Positions 5,856-13,138 of a stretch of 14,353 nt of DNA are shown piece by piece. Each line of letters begins with the position of its first letter. Positions within the stretch are counted from its first letter, which is position 1. Below the pieces are notes generated by a model, which did not search any database, had not been told where the DNA came from, and was given only the letters and a program-made list of their open reading frames with translations. The position numbers and the translations under genes are program-made. This DNA comes from an uncultured Phascolarctobacterium sp. (lineage in GTDB: Bacteria; Bacillota; Negativicutes; Acidaminococcales; Acidaminococcaceae): positions 1 to 14,353 of the forward strand of contig CAMFZA010000014.1 in the NCBI GenBank assembly GCA_946002345.1, read 5' to 3'.

Positions 5856-7709
5856 TTACTGCGCTGCCGGTACGGGCTCAGCCGGTGAACCACCAGCTTG
5901 CTGGTCAGGCTTTCCCTCCGGCATCCAGCCCCCCTCCTTCAAAAACTCTTCAAAGGCTCTATAAACACAGGGGCCTGCTGCGGTAGAACCAAAGCCGCCC
6001 TGCTCCACAATGCAAACCACGACCAGCTCGGGATCATCCACGGGACCATAGGCTACGAAAAGGCCGTGGTCACGACCGTGGGAGTTTTCTGCTGTACCGG
6101 TTTTACCGGCAATGGGCTTGGGCAGCTGACTGAAATAAGAAGCTGTACCACCCTCCTGAGTGGTGGCGCTCATGCCCTGACGCATGTAGTCAATGGTTTG
6201 TTGGGAAACATCGATATGCTTGCCCTCCGCCCGCTTAGGTTTTTCAAAAAGAGTGCCATCAGCATTCAAAATGCTGTCCACCAGATAGGGCTGATACTTA
6301 ATACCACAATTAGCCACGATGCTCAGCATTACGGAAAGCTGTATGGGGGTGGTCAGATTGAAACCCTGACCAATGGCAGCGTTAAAGGTGTCGCCCAAGC
6401 GCCAATCCTCGTCCCAGATTTCCCGCTTCACATGCTTGGAGGCCACCAAGCCACGGCTCTCGCCCTCTAAATCAATGCCTGTCTTCTGGCCAAAGCCGTA
6501 AATGCGAGCATATTTAGCAATATTATCAATACCCACACGATTACCCAGCTCGTAAAAATACACGTTGTCACTCATGGCCAAGGCACTGATAAAGGTCAAC
6601 CAACCTAGCACCTCGCCGCCGGCGTTACCCATGGTAGGAACCAGGGGATGGAAGCCGCCGTCAAAAATAGGCTCGTTAAGGCCAACCTTGTTTAGCTCAA
6701 AGGCCGCACTGCCGGTGACAATCTTAAAGGTAGAACCAGGTGGATATTCACCGCTGATAACCTTATTATTCAATGGGTAGGCATCGTCATTATTGATGCG
6801 GTCCCAATCCTTGGAGGAAATGCCGTGCACAAAAAGATTTGGGTCGTAGCCGGGACGGCTCACCATGGCCCGCACAGCGCCGTTGCGTGGATCCAAAGCC
6901 ACCACTGCCGCCGCTCTGGCCCGCGGAGCCAAACCACTGTTGCGTAAATAAGCTAAATGCTTATCCGTAAATTCCTCCAAAGCTTTTTGCAGGCGAAAAT
7001 CCAAGGTCAGCTGCAAATTTTTGCCAGGCACAGGCTGGACACTGTCGTAATGCTTCACCACATTACCGGCCACATCAACCTCTTCCATGAAGGAGCCATC
7101 CTCACCGCGAAGGATTTTGTCATAGCTTTTTTCCAAGCCCGATTTACCCACAATGCTACCCTGGGTAACATTCTTGAAAAGCCCCTTTGCAATTTCATAG
7201 GAGCTTACCTCACCCACATAGCCTAAAGCATGCACTGCCAGTTCCTTGTAAGGATAATTGCGAATAGGCTGTACGGAAAGCATCACCTCTGGCATATAGC
7301 GACGCTGCTCTTCAATCTTCGTCACCATTTCCTGACTTACATTATTCTTTAACAAAATTGGCTCGTAATAATTACGGCTTTCTTTAATCTTCTTTTTAAT
7401 ATCGGCTACAGGAATATCCAGCAGCTGGCTAATGTGCTCCAGTGTCTCCGGCTTATAGTCGGACTGCTTTTGCAGAACCACCGCATAGCCCGGCAGGTTA
7501 TTAACCAGCTCCTTGCCATCCTTATCATAAACAAGTCCCCGGGGTGCAATAATGCGGGACTGGCGCAAACGGTTACCATCGGACTGCTTGGTATAGTATT
7601 CTCCACGCCACAGCTGCAAATACATCATCCGTCCCAAAAGAATTGCAAACAGGACAAGACAGAGGCCTAGCAGGGTCTGCAAACGCAGGGTTTGTTTTTT
7701 ATTTAGCAT
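5856..7709 (-). CDS. mrdA: Penicillin-binding protein 2, elongasome transpeptidase
   Basis: This class B penicillin-binding protein cross-links peptidoglycan in the lateral wall, paired with RodA. From the ATG at 7709 it has 617 residues: a short cytoplasmic N-terminus, one membrane anchor (about residues 9-30), the pedestal domain including the RIIAPRGLVYDKDG stretch near 50-64, and the transpeptidase domain. All three active-site motifs are present: S-T-F-K at about 326-329 (catalytic Ser), S-D-N at about 380-382 and K-T-G at about 536-538. The tail is rich in Pro, Ala and Gly. An upstream TTG at 7733 would add eight residues and is preceded by GGGG at three bases, while the ATG at 7709 has AGGAG and GGAG upstream and gives a more usual N-terminus, so I prefer the ATG. 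The gene lies between mreD and rodA, 32 bases past the mreD stop. Confidence 0.96.
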   Translation of the reverse strand: MLNKKQTLRLQTLLGLCLVLFAILLGRMMYLQLWRGEYYTKQSDGNRLRQSRIIAPRGLVYDKDGKELVNNLPGYAVVLQKQSDYKPETLEHISQLLDIPVADIKKKIKESRNYYEPILLKNNVSQEMVTKIEEQRRYMPEVMLSVQPIRNYPYKELAVHALGYVGEVSSYEIAKGLFKNVTQGSIVGKSGLEKSYDKILRGEDGSFMEEVDVAGNVVKHYDSVQPVPGKNLQLTLDFRLQKALEEFTDKHLAYLRNSGLAPRARAAAVVALDPRNGAVRAMVSRPGYDPNLFVHGISSKDWDRINNDDAYPLNNKVISGEYPPGSTFKIVTGSAAFELNKVGLNEPIFDGGFHPLVPTMGNAGGEVLGWLTFISALAMSDNVYFYELGNRVGIDNIAKYARIYGFGQKTGIDLEGESRGLVASKHVKREIWDEDWRLGDTFNAAIGQGFNLTTPIQLSVMLSIVANCGIKYQPYLVDSILNADGTLFEKPKRAEGKHIDVSQQTIDYMRQGMSATTQEGGTASYFSQLPKPIAGKTGTAENSHGRDHGLFVAYGPVDDPELVVVCIVEQGGFGSTAAGPCVYRAFEEFLKEGGWMPEGKPDQQAGGSPAEPVPAAQ

Positions 7710-7741
7710 CCGCGCTCCGTCTCCTTTCTTCAAAACCCCAA

Positions 7742-8242
7742 TTAATAGGAGATATCCTCCTCTTTAATCCACTGATAAATTCTTTTAACAACCAGCACCA
7801 CTGGTACTACCAACAGCATATTGCCCAGAGCAAAGCCCAAACTATCTACTGCATAGCTAAAAAAAATACTCCAGCGACCACCGCTACGAATAAGCTCCAA
7901 CCACCAAAAAACAAAGCGCAGGGCAAGGCTGCACAAGGCGATTACCGCCATATGAAAGGTAGCATTATCCCTGACCACCTTTTCCTTCATTAGCCCCACT
8001 AAAAAGCCTAATGCCGAGCGACTCAGCATATGGTAGCCAAAAACACCTACCGTCAAAGCATCCTGCACAAAGCCCACGCCCAGCCCCACCAAGGTGCCCT
8101 GCTGCTCACCCCGCAGCATAGCGAAGGCATAGAGAGCTAAGAATGGTAAATCACAGGACAGCCAGCCCGTATAAAAAGCAGAAGCCGCCCCCTGCACCAG
8201 TATTAAAAGCAGAAACAGGACGGGCCAAATCAGTCTCCTCAT
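7742..8242 (-). CDS. mreD: MreD, rod-shape-determining membrane protein
   Basis: MreD is a small integral membrane protein of the elongation complex that acts with MreC. The 166 residues contain about five hydrophobic segments, with the family's typical DLPFLALYAFAMLRGEQQG region near 31-49 and VGFVQDALTVGVFGYHMLSR near 56-75, resembling the conserved GxxxGxxxD pattern of the family. Its ATG overlaps the mreC stop by four bases (ATGA), and GGGAGG lies about ten bases upstream inside mreC, so it is translationally coupled to mreC. The sequence is weakly conserved in general, so the name rests on size, topology, the Asp-containing motif and gene order. Confidence 0.93.
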   Translation of the reverse strand: MRRLIWPVLFLLLILVQGAASAFYTGWLSCDLPFLALYAFAMLRGEQQGTLVGLGVGFVQDALTVGVFGYHMLSRSALGFLVGLMKEKVVRDNATFHMAVIALCSLALRFVFWWLELIRSGGRWSIFFSYAVDSLGFALGNMLLVVPVVLVVKRIYQWIKEEDISY

Positions 8243-9096
8243 TTTGCCTGTCCTCCCTGCCTATCAAATTCAATTTTAGGTGCCGGTGTAAAGCCGGTAA
8301 TTACCAAAACATGCTCCACATCCGCCACATCTGCTGCTGCGTGTACATCTGCCTCCTGCAAAAGGCCCACGCTGTCCATATGTGTTTTTGTCACTGTGCC
8401 AATGAGGATATCTGCCGGGTGGCTGCCGCTATAGCCGCTGGTAACAATAACATCACCCTCGCGAATGCTGGCCTCCCGAAAAACATGCTCCATAATCAGC
8501 TTATCGTCGGCGCTAGTCTTGCCACCCACAACACCAACTGCTCTGGAGTCATGACGTAAAACTCTTGCCCCCACCTTAAAGCGAGGCGAATTTAAGAGCA
8601 GTACCCGCGCGTAGGACCCATAAACCTCGTCTACAACGCCTACCAAGCCCTCGTTCACCACAGCCATTTCACGCTTCAGCCCTTTATCAGCACCGGCATC
8701 AATATACATACAGTCCCGCAAATCACCATGGTTGCGGGCAATAACCTTAGCAGCCACCACCCTTTGGGTTTTGTGCTGCTCCTTGTAGTCCAAAAGAGCC
8801 CGCAGCTGCTTGTTTTCCGCATAGACAGACGCCATTTGGATATTGGCATTGCGCAGCTCTATATTATCCTTTTTCAGTTGCTCATTTTCACTTTGCATCA
8901 CTGTTAAAGCCTTCCAATAGCCCCTCAGGCTATTGCCGGCATTCCCCAAGCTGTTGAAGCCATTTTCCACAGGCAGCACCACGCTAGCCACAATGGCATT
9001 CACCAACGGAAAACGACTGCCACCAGCCACAGCCATAGCCAGCATGCCACAAAGCACGAAGGCAAACAGAACGCCCAGCATAAATTTTTTACTCAT
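8239..9096 (-). CDS. mreC: MreC, rod-shape-determining protein
   Basis: MreC links the cytoplasmic MreB filaments with the wall synthases outside the membrane. The 285-residue protein has an N-terminal membrane anchor (about residues 5-26), a coiled-coil stretch around 65-105 rich in Gln, Glu, Asn and Lys, and the beta-rich C-terminal domain from about 115. Within the latter the family pattern is clear: VVAAKVIARN, MYIDAGADKGLKREMAVV, GLVGVVDEVYGSYARVLLL and GDVIVTSGYSG. The end is a Lys/Gln-rich tail. The ATG at 9096 lies 24 bases past the mreB stop, with a weak ribosome site (GGGTAAG). The stop overlaps mreD. Confidence 0.95.
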   Translation of the reverse strand: MSKKFMLGVLFAFVLCGMLAMAVAGGSRFPLVNAIVASVVLPVENGFNSLGNAGNSLRGYWKALTVMQSENEQLKKDNIELRNANIQMASVYAENKQLRALLDYKEQHKTQRVVAAKVIARNHGDLRDCMYIDAGADKGLKREMAVVNEGLVGVVDEVYGSYARVLLLNSPRFKVGARVLRHDSRAVGVVGGKTSADDKLIMEHVFREASIREGDVIVTSGYSGSHPADILIGTVTKTHMDSVGLLQEADVHAAADVADVEHVLVITGFTPAPKIEFDRQGGQAK

Positions 9097-9120
9097 GCTG
9101 CTTACCCATTACCATACAGT

Positions 9121-10170
9121 TTATTTAGAGGTCATAAAGCCCTTGCGATAAATATCAATGTTTTCTACAGCGATACCGGTTCCCAAAGCAACGCAGTCCA
9201 AAGCTTCGTCAGACACATACACCGGCATGCCTGTTTCCTGGGAAATCAAACGATCCAAATTGCGCAGCATGGAGCTGCCACCGGTCATCACAATGCCCCT
9301 ATCCATAATATCGGCACTTAATTCGGGCGGAGTACGCTCCAGAGTATTGCGAACGGCGTCCACAATCATGCTCACCGGCTCATCCACAGCCTCGCACACA
9401 TGGTTAGCATTAACCTGAATGCTCTTAGGCAGGCCGCTCAGCAAATCGCGACCACGCACCTCCATAACCTCAGGCTTATCCACCTTCATGGCAGTGCCAA
9501 TTTCCATTTTAATATTTTCGGCAGTACGCTCGCCAATAAACATATTAAAGGCCTTGCGCACATAACGCACGATGGCCGTATCAATAGCATCGCCACCACA
9601 GCGCACACTCTTGGACACAACAATACCACCCAGAGAAATTACAGCTACCTCACAGGTGCCACCGCCAATATCTACCACCATGCTACCGGTTGCCTCCTGT
9701 ACAGGCATGCCTGCACCAATAGCTGCTGCCATGGGCTCTTCAATCAAATAAGCCTCACGGGCACCAGCCTCAATGGTAGCATCTATAACAGCACGCTTTT
9801 CTACCTCGGTAACACCGGAGGGCACGCCTACCAAAATGCGGGGGCGCACAAAGGTGCGATTGCCCATGGCCTGCTTGATGAAATATTTCAGCATGGATTG
9901 GGTAATCTCATAATCGGCAATAACGCCGTCCTTCATGGGGCGAATAGCCACGATATTACCGGGAGTACGACCAATCATCCGCTTAGCCTCGGCGCCGATG
10001 GCCAAAACCTCGTTGGTATCCTTCTCCACTGCCACTACAGAAGGCTCACGAATTATAATGCCCTTATCCTTGCAATGCACCAAGGTATTGGCAGTACCCA
10101 AATCTATACCCATATCATCAGACATATTGTTAAAAATACTAATATTCGGGAATGTAAATTTCATTTCCAC
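9121..10170 (-). CDS. mreB: MreB, actin-like cell-shape protein
   Basis: MreB polymerises along the inner membrane and directs the wall-synthesis machinery. The 349-residue protein has the actin-fold nucleotide-binding signatures: phosphate-1 loop GIDLGTANT (21-29), the [14 protein letters not shown] stretch (77-90), phosphate-2 loop VVDIGGGT (165-172), and the adenosine motif IVMTGGSS (293-300). Two details differ from the usual text: Cys follows the phosphate-2 loop where Thr is common, and the adenosine motif has GGSS where GGGA is common. AGGAGG (plus-strand 10175-10180) overlaps the radC stop. It is four bases from the GTG at 10170 and ten from the ATG at 10164, so the true start could be either, with only two residues at stake. 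The protein is about 10-15 residues longer at its N-terminus than many MreB proteins. Confidence 0.97.
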   Translation of the reverse strand: MEMKFTFPNISIFNNMSDDMGIDLGTANTLVHCKDKGIIIREPSVVAVEKDTNEVLAIGAEAKRMIGRTPGNIVAIRPMKDGVIADYEITQSMLKYFIKQAMGNRTFVRPRILVGVPSGVTEVEKRAVIDATIEAGAREAYLIEEPMAAAIGAGMPVQEATGSMVVDIGGGTCEVAVISLGGIVVSKSVRCGGDAIDTAIVRYVRKAFNMFIGERTAENIKMEIGTAMKVDKPEVMEVRGRDLLSGLPKSIQVNANHVCEAVDEPVSMIVDAVRNTLERTPPELSADIMDRGIVMTGGSSMLRNLDRLISQETGMPVYVSDEALDCVALGTGIAVENIDIYRKGFMTSK

Positions 10171-10178
10171 CCGTCCTC

Positions 10179-10940
10179 CTAAATCTTTAAAGCTCCCGCT
10201 TCTACAAAACTATAATAAGCACCATCGCCAATAATTACATGATCCAGCACTGGCAGCCCCAGCGTCTCCCCAGCGGCCACCAAAATCTTGGTTATCTCAA
10301 TATCCTCAGCACTGGGCTGGGGATCACCGGAAGGATGGTTGTGAGCCACCACAAGACCTGATGCATGCTGTAAAATCACCGGCAGAAACACCTCCCGCGG
10401 ATGCACAATGATGTTGCTCAAGCTCCCCTCGGCGATTACTTCCGTGCCTATAATTCTATTTTTCACATCTAGTAAAAGCACTAATAATTGTTCCTTGGTG
10501 GCATAGCGCAGGCGCGGCATCAGATAAGCGGCCACATCCTGAGGCTCACCAAAATGTAATTTATCTAAAGGGCGCGCGGAGGCCAAACGGCGGCCTAACT
10601 CCAGCGCAGCCAGCACTGTAGCAGCCTTAGCCTGTCCCAAGCCCTTTATTTGCATAAGTTCTTCAATCCGACTCATGCGGGCCAGCCTTTTATACAGGCC
10701 ACCCTCCTTCGTCAGCTCCCTGCCCATGGCCAACGCCGACTGGGAGGCTGTGCCTGTACGCAATAAAATCGCCAGCAGTTCCCCGTCGGTCAAAGCCCCG
10801 GCCCCGCGAGCAATCAGCTTTTCGCGAGGTCTTTCCTCCGGAGGCAGGTTCTTAATAAGCTCTTTTTTGATATCGCTTGCTTTAGTATTACCAAAATCAC
10901 TATGGCCCTGGCCATAGGTACCGCCTTTAAAGGCTGTCAT
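10179..10940 (-). CDS. radC: RadC family JAB1/MPN-domain protein
   Basis: RadC proteins carry a JAB1/MPN/Mov34-type metalloprotease-like domain; the cellular role is unsettled and the old DNA-repair name is not well supported. The 253-residue protein has the [23 protein letters not shown] segment after residue 38, a helix-hairpin-helix stretch ([19 protein letters not shown]) near 98-116, and the JAMM zinc motif H-N-H-P-S-G-D followed by D, with His 200, His 202 and Asp 213 as ligands. The N-terminus carries about 25 residues more than common RadC proteins, ahead of [12 protein letters not shown]. The ATG overlaps the maf stop by four bases (ATGA). AGGAG is about 14 bases away, so initiation probably relies on coupling to maf. 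It lies immediately upstream of mreB, a common arrangement. Confidence 0.95.
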   Translation of the reverse strand: MTAFKGGTYGQGHSDFGNTKASDIKKELIKNLPPEERPREKLIARGAGALTDGELLAILLRTGTASQSALAMGRELTKEGGLYKRLARMSRIEELMQIKGLGQAKAATVLAALELGRRLASARPLDKLHFGEPQDVAAYLMPRLRYATKEQLLVLLLDVKNRIIGTEVIAEGSLSNIIVHPREVFLPVILQHASGLVVAHNHPSGDPQPSAEDIEITKILVAAGETLGLPVLDHVIIGDGAYYSFVEAGALKI

Positions 10941-11509
10941 TGACTCATGCTTGCTCCTACTTCCTTCAACATGGAATACAACATGGTTAAGGGAAGGCCC
11001 ACTACATTATTATAGCAGCCCTCGATTTTTTCTACTAACAGAGCCCCCTGGCCCTGAATGCCATAGGCCCCTGCCTTATCCAGGGGCTCGCCGCAAGCCA
11101 CATAAGCGGCGATTTCAGCTTGGGTAAGGTGGCGAAAGAAAACCTTAGTAGCACACACCTGGGCCAGTTCCTTGCCAGCGAATCTTACGGCCACCCCCGT
11201 CAAAACCTGATGGGCACGGCCTGATAAACGGGTCAGCATAGCTGCCGCCGCCTGAGCATCAGCAGGCTTGCCCAAAATATCATCATCTACAACAACCACC
11301 GTATCGGCTGCTACCACGGGAACAGCGTCCCCCACTTGGGCAGCCACGGCCCTGCACTTACCCAAGGCATTGTGCAGCACCACCTGATTGGCAGCATCCG
11401 CCTTGCCAGCCTCCTCCGCAAAATTTGCCGGGCAAACTCTAGCCTGGATGCCCACCTGCTTGAGCAGCTCCAAACGGCGGGGTGAAGCCGAAGCCAAAAC
11501 TACCTCCAT
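10937..11509 (-). CDS. maf: Maf nucleoside triphosphate pyrophosphatase
   Basis: Maf proteins hydrolyse non-canonical or modified nucleoside triphosphates such as dTTP, UTP or methylated nucleotides, and act as house-cleaning enzymes linked to division arrest in some bacteria. The 190-residue protein shows the N-terminal SASPRR signature at 7-12, the catalytic-Asp motif AADTVV with Asp 69, GKPAD near 80-84, HQVLTGVAV near 100-108, and the C-terminal DKAGAYGIQGQGALLVEKIE stretch. The ATG at 11509 follows AAAGGAG by nine bases. The stop overlaps radC. The maf-radC-mreB order is a well-known arrangement in Firmicutes. Confidence 0.96.
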   Translation of the reverse strand: MEVVLASASPRRLELLKQVGIQARVCPANFAEEAGKADAANQVVLHNALGKCRAVAAQVGDAVPVVAADTVVVVDDDILGKPADAQAAAAMLTRLSGRAHQVLTGVAVRFAGKELAQVCATKVFFRHLTQAEIAAYVACGEPLDKAGAYGIQGQGALLVEKIEGCYNNVVGLPLTMLYSMLKEVGASMSQ

Positions 11510-11523
11510 CGTCCAGCGCTCCT

Positions 11524-11949
11524 TTAGCCCTTTTTGTTCATATCAATGACCATTTCCTGAGCCTGAATTTCATAAATAACAGGCTGCTTACCTTCACGCA
11601 CCGCGTCACGCTTAAAGATGCGGGCATAGCTAATGGTAACAATCAACCACAGAATAATGCCACCAATAATAAAGGGCATTTTATCCATGTGGAAGAAGGT
11701 AGCCAAACTATTGCCAAAGGCAATGCCGGCCAGCACACCCGTCACAGGCAGGCCATAAATAATCATTTTTGCCTTAGTATTATCAAAATCGCGATATTCA
11801 GCGCCTACCACATCCCCTGCCTTAGCACCCACAGGGTTCCAGCAGTCAAGATATTTAGGCAGGCCAGTGAGCTCGCTTTCGGTTTTGTCAACCTTAATCT
11901 CCGCGCGCTCGCCCTGTTTTTTTACAATTATGCCTCTAATCTCAGCCAT
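11524..11949 (-). CDS. RseC/MucC-like two-helix membrane protein
   Basis: This 141-residue protein resembles the RseC/MucC family (PF04246) in layout: a small N-terminal domain opening with IRGIIVKKQGERAEIKVD, then two adjacent membrane helices (about residues 61-83 and 90-112), then a cytoplasmic tail of about 28 residues. RseC proteins modulate envelope stress signalling or the reduction of SoxR. The cysteine cluster present in the N-terminal domain of classical RseC is missing; only Cys 36 remains, in the DCWNP segment. The match is therefore topological and partial, and it could also be an unrelated small membrane protein. The ribosome site AAAGGAG is some 13 bases from the ATG, longer than usual. 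It ends 14 bases before maf and is likely cotranscribed with it. Confidence 0.62.
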   Translation of the reverse strand: MAEIRGIIVKKQGERAEIKVDKTESELTGLPKYLDCWNPVGAKAGDVVGAEYRDFDNTKAKMIIYGLPVTGVLAGIAFGNSLATFFHMDKMPFIIGGIILWLIVTISYARIFKRDAVREGKQPVIYEIQAQEMVIDMNKKG

Positions 11950-11980
11950 GAACTAAACTTCTCTCCTTTATCAATGTGCC

Positions 11981-12001
11981 TTGAGCAAATGCTCTGCTCA
12001 A
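11981..12001. other. Small inverted repeat at a gene end
   Basis: TTGAGCA and TGCTCAA form a perfect seven-base inverted repeat with a seven-base spacer. It overlaps the TGA stop (11998-12000) of the 96-residue gene. There is no T-run on the minus-strand side, so it is not a good terminator. It could be a weak RNA structure in the intercistronic gap that affects processing, or simply chance. Confidence 0.3.
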
Positions 12002-12288
12002 TATGCATGCACGAAAATATACCAATAGCCAAAGGCGAAAATCACGCCATAAATAAGGAAAAATACAACCAGACCCTGCCAGGTAACAGGATAACCAAAG
12101 TTGATATCCTCACCAAAGATACCCCGGCGGTTAAAGAAGGTATATTTTTTACGCTTTCTAAACCAGAGTTTTTTATTTTCCGGTCCAACCTGCTTAGCAA
12201 CTAAAAAAATATAAATAAATGAACCAAAGAACACCTGAAAAACTCTGGAGCACACTGCCAAAGAGTCCACATTTTCCATACCAGTCAT
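11998..12288 (-). CDS. Small two-helix membrane protein of unknown function
   Basis: I do not recognise this 96-residue protein. It has two predicted membrane helices, about residues 15-33 and 69-92, joined by a strongly basic loop (NKKLWFRKRKKYTFFNRR, about 38-55). The charge distribution suggests both ends point outward and the loop lies in the cytoplasm. A central aromatic-rich stretch and the ending YWYIFVHAY are notable. The ATG at 12288 follows GGAGGGG by five bases, a strong ribosome site, which argues that it is a real gene. It lies 17 bases past the preceding gene and 48 bases before the RseC-like gene, all on one strand. The role is unknown; its neighbours suggest an envelope function. 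Confidence 0.7.
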   Translation of the reverse strand: MTGMENVDSLAVCSRVFQVFFGSFIYIFLVAKQVGPENKKLWFRKRKKYTFFNRRGIFGEDINFGYPVTWQGLVVFFLIYGVIFAFGYWYIFVHAY

Positions 12289-12305
12289 TATTTCCCCTCC
12301 ACAGC

Positions 12306-12815
12306 TTACAGTTGAATGTATTTATCCGGCATGCTCTTTTGCAGCTTCTTCAGGAAATCATCACTGCATTTAAAAAGCAGGCCTGCCAGCTTATTCTTTT
12401 TGCCCTCGGTGAACACCAACAAACGCTGGGGATTTTCATCCAAGGAGCTGTAGCGGTGGATATAATGGGTCAGCTTAGTCTTGCGAAAGAAGCTGCGCAC
12501 ATACTTATTGGTAAAGCTTTCAGTACGGGTCAAATCCACACTGTAGCTGCGTTTGATAAAAAACATGCCCTCAGTGATGACCTCCAGGCGCTTATCCTTG
12601 TATAAAATCACCGTATACTTAAAGGATACACGCCAGCACCACAGTCCCAAGAGCACCAGATTCAGGCCCCAGCCCACCAGGCTCAGTTGACGCGTCTCCT
12701 GCACATTATTCCATTCGTTAACAAACAAGCAAACTATCAAAAGCAGGGCAATGCCTGCAATCACCTTGCGCGTAAAATTAGTACCTGACACCTCACGACA
12801 TATTTCTTCCACCAA
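12306..12815 (-). CDS. Membrane protein with two helices and a PH-like C-terminal region
   Basis: I do not recognise a named family with certainty. The 169-residue protein has two hydrophobic helices (about 16-33 and 45-62) followed by a beta-rich soluble part. YTVILYKDKRLEVITEGMFF (67-86) and the following strands resemble the bacterial PH-like domain proteins (DUF304/bPH type) in shape only. The C-terminal third is rich in Lys and contains LLVFTEGKKNKLAGLLF and LKKLQKSMPDKYI, like the bPH ending. Translation can start at TTG (12815), five bases after GGAGG, or at GTG (12812), eight bases after it. This is the first gene after a TATAAT box and is probably the first gene of the long operon. 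Function unknown. Confidence 0.65.
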   Translation of the reverse strand: MVEEICREVSGTNFTRKVIAGIALLLIVCLFVNEWNNVQETRQLSLVGWGLNLVLLGLWCWRVSFKYTVILYKDKRLEVITEGMFFIKRSYSVDLTRTESFTNKYVRSFFRKTKLTHYIHRYSSLDENPQRLLVFTEGKKNKLAGLLFKCSDDFLKKLQKSMPDKYIQL

Positions 12816-12976
12816 AATTACCTCCGTCCCTTTATGTGTGGCAACACTATTCCATTTTTATCTTCCCTATTATATCAAATTTCTTTCCTAAAGCATATAC
12901 CCTAGAGTGACAATTCGTGATAAAAAATGTGAAATTTAGTGTTGGCAAGAGAAGCCCCACTCGCTCAGCAAAATCT
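12816..12976 (-). promoter_or_regulatory. Putative promoter region of the long operon
   Basis: A TATAAT box (plus-strand ATTATA at 12869-12874) lies about 54 bases upstream of the first start codon, with an AT-rich stretch before it. At 17 bases upstream I see no convincing -35 box. TTGTCA is nearby, but its spacing to TATAAT is too long. The region follows the terminator of the upstream nuclease gene, which is where a promoter for a new unit would be expected. GGAGG near 12821-12826 is the ribosome site. Confidence 0.45.
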
Positions 12977-13118
12977 ACATAAAAATAAAGAAGGCTACAC
13001 CACAAAATGTAGCCTTCTTGACCGAAGCATAAGCATACCAAACAGTATTCAAATCAAAAATATTGTATTTAATACCTAATGCCTTAAAAAGATAATTACC
13101 AAAATTGGGCAGGGCCAC
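12975..13118 (-). other. Short remnant-like open frame (GTG start)
   Basis: Between the nuclease gene and the terminator, one minus-strand frame is open for 47 codons from a GTG at 13118 to TAG at 12975-12977, and its first part reads VALPNFGNYLFKALGI. No ribosome site precedes the GTG, and the last codons run through the terminator stem. It may be the eroded tail of a former gene or a chance frame in AT-rich DNA. It is too weak for a gene call. Confidence 0.2.
12977..13019 (-). terminator. Strong hairpin terminator after the nuclease gene
   Basis: AAGAAGGCTACA and TGTAGCCTTCTT form a perfect 12-base-pair stem around an eight-base loop. On the minus strand TATTTTTATG follows the stem, whereas the plus side has no T-run, so it acts on minus-strand transcripts. 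It lies 120 bases past the stop of the nuclease gene and separates that gene from the promoter region of the long operon. Confidence 0.9.
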
Positions 13119-13138
13119 TACCGCTCGGTCATCTTACC

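Noticed and set aside
9400..10182. 260-codon open frame on the plus strand opposite mreB
   Set aside because: It lies wholly antisense to mreB, whose motifs are clear. Its protein is His/Asn/Thr-rich, low in recognisable structure, and typical of a shadow frame opposite a well-conserved gene.
11482..12204. 240-codon open frame on the plus strand across the RseC-like and 96-residue genes
   Set aside because: It has no good ribosome site and it overlaps two minus-strand genes with strong ribosome sites and clear membrane helices.
1947..12845. Identical 12-mer ATGTGTGGCAAC at 1947-1958 and 12834-12845, both near promoters
   Set aside because: A few 12-base matches are expected by chance in 14 kb. 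The two copies sit at different places relative to their -10 boxes, and the flanks do not match.
12847..13041. 64-codon minus-strand frame between the nuclease gene and the first membrane gene
   Set aside because: It runs through the strong terminator hairpin and over the TATAAT box and has no ribosome site.
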